DNA from: Magicicada septendecula | Taxonomy: Eukaryota > Arthropoda > Insecta > Hemiptera > Cicadidae | NCBI GenBank assembly: GCA_034769895.1 | Contig: CM068373.1 | Location: 21,371,967-21,435,966 of the forward strand | Reading direction: 5' to 3' | Length of the DNA: 64,000 nucleotides | In this document: one piece after another, positions 53,316 to 63,150 of the stretch | How the letters are laid out: every line of letters begins with the position of its first letter | Position numbering within the stretch: position 1 is the first letter of the stretch | The notes under the pieces: generated by a model | The model's input: the letters and a program-made list of their open reading frames with translations, nothing else | Told to the model about the DNA's origin: nothing | The model's database searches: none | Program-made: the position numbers and the translations under genes

Positions 53316-54689
53316 CTATAATAAAGAAAGTCTATTAATTCTGTGTCAGTACATACCCATCTCACATGGGTATAATTTATTATATAAATTATATATGGTG
53401 TAAATTTATATTCTGGTCGTAAAGTATTTCAAGCAACACAAGAGTGTACAATAATTTATATGTACAGGCAAACTGAATGTTACACAATCTTTTTTTTTTA
53501 CAGAAAAATCAATTAATGTTTTAAAGGCAGGACGTTTATAGACACAAACACATTCAATAAAATAATTGATCTATTAATGTGTTTGATCGATCCTTTATTG
53601 CCCATACACAGTATTATACACTTTATATAATGTATTATTTATACAGTATTACACAGAATTATTATACACATTCTGATGATGATAATAAATAGGCCTATTG
53701 TCAAACTGTCATGTGTGTACTTATTGATCTATCCTTGCCAAACCTTCCATCACTATGGTACTACATTTAATAAACAGTAAGAAAGGTTTAGTCGTAAAGA
53801 GTTATATAAATAACAATTTTCTTATACATTCGGCTGTAAATGTTATATCATGATTGCAAATTATACTTTAGCGTCAACAGATACATTTGTATCTTATATA
53901 ATACAATATCAATCGATACAATTGTATCTGATCTGACATGATTGTATTTGAAACGTGTGTGTCGGGGGGAGCGTGAGCGCGCTTGTTTACTTAATTACAC
54001 TTTAAATTAATATTTTGCTTTTTACCTATTTACACATAACTTACGTTATTATATACGGATAATAAAGTTACAGTTTACTAATAATTGCTGCATACGTGCA
54101 TATATTCAACTCAAATTAAACTCTTAATACAATTTTTCTAAAATCTCAAATTATATAAAAAAAATCGACGGGGGCTGTGTCGGAGCCACGGCCGCAAATC
54201 TTCAGAGCGTAGAATACGTTTGTGTGCTTTAGGGTTGCTAATGTGTTATGAATAAATGAACAAACACATATTAAGTTTTACAAAGTAAAAAATTTTATTT
54301 GCAAAATCATCACACAAGTTAATTAGTTGGTTCAAGCAAGACTATTTATAATGGGCCTATGATAGAAGAAGTAGCTGATATAAGGTAAGATATCAACGCT
54401 GATGTTTCTGGTGAAAGTCGAATGGTGGTGTTACCCAGCGTAGTCGGTGGCATCATCAGAAATACGTATAAACAGATATTTTATAATCGCTTAATACAAT
54501 TACAAAATAGACAGACGTATCTTTATAAAAAATTACAAAATATATCAATACAATCGCATAGTAAAAACATTAAAAACTGCAAGAACGGATAAAGGTATAG
54601 TTTCGATGCCCCTATATATCATTTGTTTATTTACTTGTTACTATGGTAATTAATTCTGGTCTCCCATGGTGTTGACTCGACTTCAGTAT
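53316..54689. other. No gene seen; palindromic GATACA cluster
   Basis: Between 53877 and 53935 the words AGATACATTTGTATCT and GATACAATTGTATC occur close together, each an inverted repeat. Elsewhere the stretch is AT-rich and anonymous, apart from a GC-rich island at 53963-53985. Confidence 0.4.
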
Positions 54690-54839
54690 TTATTTCCTTG
54701 TTTTTAAGCGTTGCCGGTAAATCCTCTGACGTTCGGCATTGGTCATTTTAGGTTTTTTGAATTCCCCATGATTTTCTCTACTCTCCTGTATGCGTTTACG
54801 ATACTTTCGAGCACGTTTAGCATCCATATACCGCGACAT
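54690..54839 (-). CDS. 49-codon ORF with duplicated basic motif
   Basis: Starts ATG TCG CGG at 54839 and ends TAA at 54690. Of 49 residues, 17 are Lys or Arg. Two similar blocks, DAKRARKYRKRIQ and NAERQRIYRQRLK, are separated by about 22 residues and share A-x-R-x-R-x-Y-R-x-R-(I/L). Such AERxRxYRxRL blocks occur at the N-terminus of assorted arthropod proteins, some transposon-derived, and suggest nucleic-acid binding. A CpG-rich stretch with a perfect hairpin lies 170 bp upstream. It could be a small gene, a first exon, or a fragment. I do not recognise the family. Confidence 0.4.
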   Translation of the reverse strand: MSRYMDAKRARKYRKRIQESRENHGEFKKPKMTNAERQRIYRQRLKTRK

Positions 54840-55009
54840 TTTGTCCGAACACACGATTTTTACAACTTGAATTACGATTATTCAAACCTCTTAATAATAT
54901 CACCGTTATTACGGTACACTATGTAGATTGTACTCGAGGAGACAATTTTAACGACACCTCACTCAACGTTCTATCGCATCGGAAACCGGAGAAATACTAA
55001 TTTTAGTGC

Positions 55010-55023
55010 GCGCCGAGCGGCGC
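55010..55023. other. GC-rich palindrome upstream of the basic ORF
   Basis: GCGCCG AG CGGCGC lies in a locally CpG-rich stretch (about 55000-55075) within AT-rich surroundings. It may be part of a promoter for the minus-strand ORF at 54690-54839. Confidence 0.35.
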
Positions 55024-55439
55024 AAAACATTTCTATTTCTCCCCCCGCTCACCCCGCGCTGGATGATGCAATAGCCCGCTTATATTGTGCTATTTATTAT
55101 CTTTGTTCCTTTATCTGTCGAATGGTACCTTATATAATCGTGAATATTTTGTCGTTTAGATAATATTTCAATTTCAAACGTGACGTGAAAACGTAACGCT
55201 CGATTTTCTGGTTGGGGGTGCCTATTGCTGGCCTGAAAGGTAAGACGTATTCTACGTCAAAACTATTTCAATCATATTTTCAAGGAATAAAATGGAAAGG
55301 CAATTCCAATTATTTAGCACTAATCGTTCATTTAATTATTCATTCCTCTGGCGCTACAGTCTACGATGAGCCTTGGCTTCCCACGCTAGTTGCCTCCAAA
55401 CTCCTCAGTCCTCCAGCTTCCGCCTTCAATCCCCAATAC

Positions 55440-55640
55440 CTAGCCTCCTGAGATCATCTTCAGCGTCCTGTAGCCACCTTCTTCTAGGTCTTCCTTTCCT
55501 CTTTGCCCATCTAGTGTCCCTCTAAGATTTGCTTTGGGCATTCTGTCGTTTCCCATACGCATCACGTGTTCCAACCAGCTGATCCTCATATACTTGACGA
55601 ACCTCACTGTTTGATACCTCGAATTAGCACTAATAAACAC
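55440..55640 (-). pseudogene. LINE ORF2 C-terminal fragment
   Basis: The translation contains VKYMRISWLEHVMRMGNDRM PKANLRGTLDGQRGK, the W.GHVxRM.xxRxPK block of LINE tails. A frameshift inside the expected GRPRRRW box turns the end into EDLEEGGYR. It is short and broken. Confidence 0.5.
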
Positions 55641-57812
55641 ATAAATTTAAAATCGGTGGTTGAATTATAAAATTTTTACAAGATTACTAGTTACTGACCC
55701 ACGAGAGAAGATCGAGGAAAATGGAAGGTTTTGGCCATATTTTAGTGTAAATAAATCGACAGTGTTCATACTACAGTAGCTATTATATACCAGTTCCTAA
55801 ATTATTGAAATATTCAGGACACATTACATAATAGTTCATATTTATGACAATAAAACATTATTGTTGCGTAGAAAGAAATAATATCCAAACCAAAATTAAT
55901 TTCTCTGACGTTGTGAGAAGACAGAGAAATTAAGACACACGTGTATAGATTTACTATTTCAAAATATTAAGTTCGGACACTAAAAGCTAAAGTTGCTAAT
56001 ATTATTGTATGTAAGTTTAATGCCAACCTGCAGATATAGTGCTGAGGCAGCTTTATGTTCGTTAGTAGGCACGGAAGTTTCAAACAGATGTTGTGACTCA
56101 GATTATTCTGTTGTAATCGCTATAGTGATGACACGCCGATTCGTTACATTGATGGTACTTGTCTAGAACAACAAATCATTAAAGGGATAGTGTAACATGT
56201 TTACTTTCAAATTAGTAAGGACTACGTATTATGTTTCCACTAAAAACTATTATAAACAACTGTTAGTTTAAACAATGTTTCAATAAAAAAGTTAAATAAA
56301 AATTAAAAAATATGTGTTTTTTTTTCTCTGTCATCACAGGCATATGAAGTTTTCCTTTTTATACCTACCTTCAGTTTGTTGAATGCTAAATTATTCGATT
56401 ATTTGATCAGACATTTGATTATATTCCGTCCTTAAAATGAACAGAAAATTAGTAAAAATAATGACCCTTATTTTAATAAATTAATAAATAATTAATAATA
56501 ATAATAATAATTAAAAAATACAAAATTTATCACTTTTAACAAAGTGAAATGATATGTTTTTGAGATTGAATATTCAGCAGAGAAAAAGAAAAAATAGTAA
56601 ACGAAAATTCAGCCAACTTACTTGCTTTTAAATTTCAAATAAACCAAGCATCAGAAATTTAAGTAATATAAAATTATGTTTACAACGTATCACATATGAG
56701 TATAACATTTGTATCACATACCTTCATTTGTATACAAGCTTTCGCGTGTTAATCATTTTGCCTTTGCCATTCCGGTCAAAACACCTACTAAATAACATTT
56801 TGTTTCGTTGAACACAAAACATTTTCTTCTTCTCCTTTCTTTATCTGTTTGTTCTAAATATAAAATTAAAGTTCCTTAAAAATTATTTTTATAGTAATAT
56901 TTTTACAACTATTTTGTAAGAAAATGTTTTATTCATTAAACGCAGATTGCATTAATTTTAAACATGAAGTTGAAAACAATTTTAATTTTTGTATACACAT
57001 ATCTCTATTAAAAATGTATGTGGCTGGCGGGAAGGGCATTAAAAATGTTATTATGCTATTATGTTTACCTTACAAATTATTTACATATTGTATTACATAA
57101 TGTTAAAAAGAAGTTAAATAACATGAATTTTAAATATAAGCTTAAACAAAATAACAGAAATAAATACAGAATAAAAGATTAAATGTTATTTGCACAGCTT
57201 TAAATTTTGTTAGAAATATTCTTCTGAAATATACGGCAAATAGGTATACGATCTAATTCGGTAGTTTTCTTTAACCTCGTTGGACCGATTTACCATTTAA
57301 TTAAAACGACTTATTACAAGGTTCAATTCCCTCTGAAAGTGACAGACTCATTGGAATTGATCCTTCGAATTAAACCACACAAACATGTTTTACTACGTTC
57401 ATATAAACTTGTATTGTTCATCTTTACGCTCAAATTTTGGTTTTAATAGCATTGGTGTAATCCTCCTTGGCCCTGATTAACTGTTAAAACAAGTTTTCAT
57501 TTATTTGCCTTTTGTTTATATTGTAAAAAGCTGGGGAGCGTTGACATGGATAAGTCACACTGATAGAAGCAAAACAAATTGACGCTCTCAAATTTCTTAT
57601 GTAATAATTTCCAGCAATCGTTAGATTTTTAACAGAGACCTAGCGTGTTTATTATATTTAACACATTAAATAATAAAATTTGAAGAAAATTATATATGAC
57701 TGTAATAATGTTCATATACTTATTTGCATGTAACATGTGACATGTCGAATTTTCACTGCTTCCCTGTCTAATATATTTTAACGAAAGTTCTATAGAACAA
57801 CGGAGAACAATC
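55641..57812. other. Long AT-rich stretch without genes
   Basis: It holds (AAT)n at about 56484-56512, several A/T homopolymers and no protein-like frame above background. It lies directly upstream of the promoter at 57957. Confidence 0.4.
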
Positions 57813-57991
57813 TCCCCCCCCCCCTAAAGCGTGCCAGGTGTTGCCTCAGTCAGGGGCGCTCACAAGTAGGTTTTAGATGTGTTCAAGAACACTTGAGATA
57901 TCCATTAAGCCAGCGTGCAGTAAGCAGGAAAAGCTATACTGTACCTCAGCACGACTTATAAAAGCAAGAGCGTCTGTCGTGTCAACTCAGT
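57813..57991 (+). promoter_or_regulatory. Core promoter with TATA box and TCAGT initiator
   Basis: TATAAAAG at 57957-57964 and TCAGT at 57987-57991 place the initiator A (57989) exactly 32 bp from the TATA T. About 100 bp upstream is a perfect inverted repeat GTGTTCAAGAACAC (57879-57892), which also reads as a TTCnnGAA heat-shock-type or nuclear-receptor-type half-site pair. A C-run lies at 57814-57824. The downstream sequence is less AT-rich than the background for 80 bp and looks like a 5' untranslated exon. GTAAGT at about 58312 could be its donor. No coding exon is visible nearby. Confidence 0.55.
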
Positions 57992-58365
57992 TACGTGAGC
58001 GATTTTCTTTATCACTTTCGACAAGTGTTTGTCGAAGTATTGTGTGAAGTGTACTTGTGTTATAAAGTGTGTGAAACTCTATTGTTTGATATTATTATTG
58101 CATGTGGACAAATATAAGTGGTATTATTGGATGAGTTGAATACGAATTATTAATTGTGATAATTAAAGCTAGATTTTAGTGACTTCAGTAGTGATTAAAC
58201 ACATTTACCCATAGTATTAAAGAACATCATCGAATAAACTAGAATCTGCTTACAATAATTTGCATTTGTTTAAAAGAATAAGATAATGGCAATACCGTAA
58301 TTCAGAAAGTGAAGTAAGTAGCCGAGTTTGCTTAACTAATAACAAAATGAGAAGACAAACAGTAA

Positions 58366-58655
58366 ATGTTCTGATAACAGATTTATAATACAGTAGAAAG
58401 AATACGAAACTAAAATATTTCCTTTTTTTAACACTTAGCCAGAGTAACTGTTGATATAACAACAAAACTTTCTATATTCATAGTGAAAATTTAATACAAA
58501 GGTTTAAACCGGAATGTTCTGATAACAGATTTCTAATTCAGTAGAAAGAATACGGAACTAAAATATATCCCTTTTTAACATATTGCCAGAGTAACTGTTG
58601 ACATAGGAACAAAACCTTTGCTATTAATACTGAACATTTAATACAAAGGTTTTTA
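58366..58655 (+). repeat. Two-copy 148-bp tandem duplication
   Basis: ATGTTCTGATAACAGATTT starts at 58366 and again at 58514. Both copies continue through a CCAGAGTAACTGTTGA block to TTTAATACAAAGGTTT. Divergence is moderate. Confidence 0.75.
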
Positions 58656-58671
58656 AAAATATATATCAATT

Positions 58672-58792
58672 GGTACGTTTCACAGTTTTTATTTAACTCT
58701 GACCACTGTTTCAACTTCTTAAGCCATTGTGGAAGTCGAAACAGCTGTCAGAGTTAAATAAAAACTGTGAAACTTACCAAGTGTTTTTATAT
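58672..58792. mobile_element. Inverted repeat, possibly related to the hammerhead elements
   Basis: Arms from GTACGTTTCACAGTTTTTAT to its complement (CTGTGAAACTTACC) surround a centre with CTTAAG and GTCGAAACAGC. The TGTGAAACTTACCAAG end resembles the TTCACAAG / CTTGTGAAACTTACTTG end of the elements at 39769 and 48216. The CTGANGA core is not intact, so ribozyme activity is unlikely. Confidence 0.4.
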
Positions 58793-59383
58793 ATTTTACA
58801 AAACCTTTGTATTAATATGTTTCACCAAGTGCCCAACGAGTCATCAATTAATATTGTGAAAATTTAATTTTCTTATGTCTTTACCGAATGCTAGAGTACC
58901 AAACAGATTGAAATGACGTCGTAAATATAAAATAAAATGAAAATTTTAATGATATATATTATTATAATGTGAATTATAAGTATATATGAATAATTTCAAT
59001 TTACTTTAAAATAAGTTATTTTAAAGAAAATAATAGAAACGGTAATTGTGCAAAGCATTTTGTTAAATAAGGAATCTATGTAGCAAAGACTGTTGTCAAC
59101 ATCAGGGCACTAAACACTTGTACCCATTCCTTAAACGTTCAGCGTTTAAATAAAATATATACCCTTGTTTCGACACTGTAAAAAGCTATTAGATAAAGCG
59201 ATTTGTTGCAGTGGTTTAATCAAACATCGTTTTATCTAAATTGCTGGTCTTTGCTCCAAGGAAATAAATCATTGTCTTACTTCGGCAGCAGCTGTCACTT
59301 TTGATTTTGACTTACGCAAACAGTTTAGCAGAGTAGAGAGTAATGCCCAAAAATAATGCCAAATAAACTTATACTGATGTATT

Positions 59384-59567
59384 AAAAGTGTTAACCGGGC
59401 TGTTTGGCCACGGGGTCTTCGGTTTACAGACAAACCAAACATTTTGACAGCGCCACTGGCTGCCATCATCAGTGGAATTCAAAGAATCCGAAACTACCTA
59501 AACGCGGGTTGTTAATGTAAGGCCCACAGTACTTCTAACAAACAGCCCGGTAAACACTTCTAATACA
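59384..59567 (-). mobile_element. Decayed hammerhead-bearing element with inverted arms
   Basis: Arms AAGTGTTAACCGGGCTGTTTG (from 59387) and the complementary CAAACAGCCCGGTAAACACTT (ending near 59562) enclose, on the minus strand, stem I CCA (59475-59473), CUGAUGA (59472-59466), stem II GGCAGC/GCUGUC with one G.U pair, then AAAAU where GAAAC is expected, and GUUUGG. Both deviations from GAAAC are the CpG-to-TpG/CpA type. Confidence 0.5.
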
Positions 59568-60190
59568 ACTGACACCGGCCGCAAAAGCCTTAGAACAAAC
59601 TTATACTGAGCTGCATTACTTTTAAAAAATGTTTAACTTTCCCCTTATTTCCTGTTCTATGTTTAAATGTATGAAATATTCCACATTTGGAAAAAAATAA
59701 TTTCTTTGAATATTAAATACAAACAAAAGTAGTAATATGGTTATACAGCAGATTTCACAGATCGTGCAGCTGGCATAATTGGATATTTAAATAAAATTTA
59801 ACGTCTATTTGTTTTAGAACTGTATAACCTCAGAAATAATTAAACAATTTTCAACGCATTTAGTTAACTTATTGTTTTTTTTTAGTTGAATTTATAAATA
59901 TTAATTACCAAAACAATAACTTCTAAATTTCAAAGATTTAAATGGTTTACGCCTCTGATTAGAAAACATGTTAGTACAGTAATTATTTATTGTGGCATTG
60001 TCAGACTTCGAAACCGAATTCAAAGGCATCGGTCATAAAATCGAAGTTTGGCATACATTTTGGTAAGTTTACATTGTCCAGGCAGAATAATAATCGTTAC
60101 ATCTTAGTCATTAGTTACATGTTGGGCTTGTATGTTTTTCTGTTAGCTTCTTTATTAACCAAGATAAGTACGATCTTGGTAGGGCTCAAA
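59568..60190. other. No recognisable gene
   Basis: AT-rich and anonymous. A 75-codon plus-strand frame beginning at 59990 has one hydrophobic segment but no other sign of coding. Confidence 0.35.
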
Positions 60191-60198
60191 CAGAAATT

Positions 60199-60466
60199 TC
60201 ATGTTCCGAACACGTAATTATCCCAAATAAACACAAAGTTATATAGCTTATTCAAAGTTGCTGAACATCCCTTATTAAAATAATATCGACGAGGCTGAAT
60301 TGCAGGATTGGAAGTTTCTATAGAATAGGAATATACTGAAATGGGCAAAAAAATTGTAACCAAAATAAAATATCGATATTCTGATTTTATCAGCAAATAG
60401 CGTTTATCCCTTAAAAGTTGATGCAAGTCTTGGTAGTGTTTAATATTCCTAGTTCTGAAGAACTTT
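60199..60466 (-). CDS. Possible exon (unassigned)
   Basis: An open minus-strand frame runs from a CTGCATACAG acceptor-like site (about 60494-60485 region) through KKFFRTRNIKHYQDLHQLLR and a hydrophobic YFILVTIFLPISVYSYSI segment to TGA at 60199. GTATAT after LPIS could be a donor. With the frame at 53067-53315 it could form part of a minus-strand membrane protein gene, but no motif proves this. Confidence 0.22.
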
Positions 60467-60499
60467 TTAAGCGGATTTTTGGAAACTACTGTATGCAGA

Positions 60500-61389
60500 A
60501 TTTACCAAAGGCGTAAAATTTAAAAAAAATAGGCGTAAAAATGTAGAGCTACACATGAAAGATACAAAAAGTTTTAAAATTTGCATTTGTAAATTGTAAA
60601 TATCTATGTAAACAATGGCACAAGATGCTTAAAGTAATTAAACGCTTATGTAAACGCAGTATGTATACTGTTGAAATATTTAAATAATTACAGAATAAAA
60701 TGAGCCTAGTAATTATTTTGATTATAATTAGCTTGGTTATAATTTGACTACAAAATTGAAATAGTTAAAGAAGTTAAAATTGAATTACTTTAACAAGTAG
60801 GGTTGTTTAGTCAAGAGGTATAAATAATTTATTAACATGCAATGCAATATTCCACAAATCTTAAAACATGATATTGATTCCACAGGATATCAAACATGAT
60901 TAAGTTTGTGTAGGTTGAAGGAATATGATTTTATCATTAGTAGCCGATTTTACTTGAAAGTTTTAATGGGAATGTGTAATGTTTTAACGAAATACATTTA
61001 GAGGAAACTGGGTCGCCCTCCTGTGGTCAATTTGCTTTTGGAATATACGTAGAGTACCAGTGAGAAAGTGACATTAATTTTCTTTATGCTGTGCATATAA
61101 ATTTAGGCTGCTTTCACTAATGGTTCTTTCTAACATCTGCTTTCATATTATACACATGATTCTCAGTTATTTGAATAACAATGGAAGTTGGTTTTCTGCT
61201 TTCCATGTTAATATAATCTTTGATCTACAGGATAATGAAGAAAACTGTTGACGTATATCACCATAATTTTATTAGAAAAGAGTTATTTAACTACTGATTA
61301 TATTGTGCATTGTATTGACTGTAGTCTTTCTCTCAAATGAGTGCAGTACACGTTGTGCAAATATTTATTACGATATTAAGCTTTTATCA
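60500..61389. other. No gene seen
   Basis: AT-rich sequence without recognisable repeats or frames. Confidence 0.4.
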
Positions 61390-62085
61390 ATTCGGTATAT
61401 CCTGGCTATTCTGGACGCCACAAACGATCCCGTGCCTTCACTAACCATCTTCTTCGTCCCGCCGATTTTGTAAAGCTTCGCCCTCCTACTCTTTCGTTCT
61501 ACATCTTGTTCGTGCCGTCGCCCGGTGACAGACTGAGGGGGGATTGCGCTTGCCTTATGTATGCCCATTGCCGCCTCTGGTGCTTCCTCCTTCTTTGTGC
61601 TTCCTTTTCTCTCTCGTACTTTGACATTGCCACTTGGAAGCCCTCGGCGACTTTTCCTGAACCGTTTGAGGAGACCTGCCCGTTGTGGGCGGAAGATTCC
61701 TACCTCTCAATCGACGGGTTTCCCCCATTCTGCTTTTGCGGGTCTCTTCGAGGTCCGGGGTATAACAAAATTACATCGTTCCACCCCTCCACAATAAACA
61801 ACAAGGAGGTTTGTGTCCTGCAGTAGCGCGCGATCGCTAATCATGGCAGCAAGCAGGCATCAGGGAGTCATCGGGTTCGCCCGGACACTGCGACCACCCG
61901 AGCACACCAAGCTGCTGCTCCGTCCACCTGGATCTGGACCTGGCTCTAGCTATCAGACGGCACTATCTGCAGAAGCTTTGTGGCTGGACGTTTTAAAGCG
62001 AGAACAAATGAATCTGCTTTCTCTTTCTCCGTCCAATAATCCGGGCATGCAGCGGCTTTGTATTGCCGAAGATACGTAGTTCAAT
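61390..62085 (-). pseudogene. Eroded gag of an LTR retrotransposon
   Basis: The minus frame ending at 61949 reads TYLRQYKAAACPDYWTEKEK then ADSFVLALKRPATKLLQIVP, the typical W..EEKAxxFxLALKGPAxxLL..VP capsid helix of Ty3/gypsy Gag. Further on (61740-61390), a basic stretch with GLLKRFRKSRRGLPSGN resembles a zinc-knuckle region that lost its Cys/His residues. The segment is markedly GC-richer than its flanks. Stops and frameshifts throughout. It lies downstream of a primer binding site in the same orientation. Confidence 0.45.
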
Positions 62086-62593
62086 GAGTGCTTCCATCAA
62101 ATGTAGCAGTCTTGACATGAACTCATCCAACTGCAGGAAAGAGACTCTCTACATTGTCTTGGTATCTGTGTCATTTTCTGTCTTTACTATTGGTATCGAC
62201 TGTTCAGCCATTTGTTTATAAACCCGTGGATGTGTTTTCATTTCTATTCGAGTTCTGGTTTTAACTGTTCTTTTTTTTTTATATTTGCAATCGACTTTCC
62301 TACTGTTATTAATTTTAACTCTTGTCTATTGAAGTCATTACTATGAGACCTAGCTTTCACAACAGTTTTTACTCCTGTATCAGTGCTTTATGTATTCCGT
62401 TTCAAGTATCGTTACTGTGTTTCCAGCTTACGTTTGTCATTCTGTTACTTCTCTGCTTCTTCTCCATTCTGTCGTATTAGTTATTCTATTTGCAGTAACA
62501 GCGCCTGGATTGTTGCTACTATCTTATGGGTATTAATTATCACCACGCGCACTACCCATCTATGAAGTGTCTACTGTTGCCACTGTTTAAAAG

Positions 62594-62611
62594 ATCCCAC
62601 TTCTGACACCA
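62594..62611 (-). other. tRNA-Leu-like primer binding site
   Basis: The plus strand reads ATCCCACTTCTGACACCA, so the minus strand is TGGTGTCAGAAGTGGGAT. To my knowledge this matches the 3' end of animal tRNA-Leu at all or all but one position. The adjoining minus-strand sequence ends ...GTGACAG, as an LTR ending in ACA would. Confidence 0.6.
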
Positions 62612-63150
62612 CTGTCACGACGGTCTCACGGATCGTTGTGTTATTCAGTGGAAACAGAGTAACGGACACGAGTGAAGGTAGTAATCACAAACGTACTTAG
62701 ACGCAAACAACAGTTAGAAAAGCGACGAGGCACTTATATAGAATAATTCAAGTTAACTTTGTCTAATACACACAAATAAAAATCACCTTTTTACAATTTT
62801 GTACTAATTAAAACAATTATACTAAACCGCAGCAATAACTTCGAAATGCTTTCTAATACCGCCAGGTCTAAACTGAACTGCTAAGGCGGCCGCTGAAGCT
62901 TATATATACTCCTCAGAGGTTCAAAAGAAATCTACAGCTTTTCTGCCGGTGAATCGAGGTAGTTGCGTTTTTAAAAAGTGCTCTGTAATTTGATAGAAGC
63001 TAGGTCAGTGTACTATCTTGACGCATTGTGTTGACCAGTTTTGGTACGCTAGTCGAGAATATTATTCTTGTATATTTGAATATTTTTGAACATTACGTGT
63101 ATGGAATCTTCTAATTACTTTTAATATTTGTACTCGGTGTGTAGACAAAA
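62612..63150 (-). repeat. 5' LTR of the eroded element (outer border unknown)
   Basis: Defined by the PBS on its inner side and by an internal promoter: TATATAAG at 62906-62899 and TCAGTT with start A at 62874, again 32 bp apart. This makes R-U5 about 260 bp. The outer border could not be found and 63150 is a guess. No 3' LTR is visible left of 61390. Confidence 0.4.
62871..62906 (-). promoter_or_regulatory. LTR core promoter, TATA plus TCAGT
   Basis: TATATAAG (62906-62899) and TCAGTT (62876-62871) on the minus strand with the canonical 32-bp spacing, 262 bp upstream of the PBS. Confidence 0.55.

Noticed and set aside
58672..58792. Active hammerhead ribozyme in the inverted repeat
   Set aside because: GTCGAAAC is present, but no CUGANGA core lies at the right distance. 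The stem-forming ability is explained by the inverted repeat alone.
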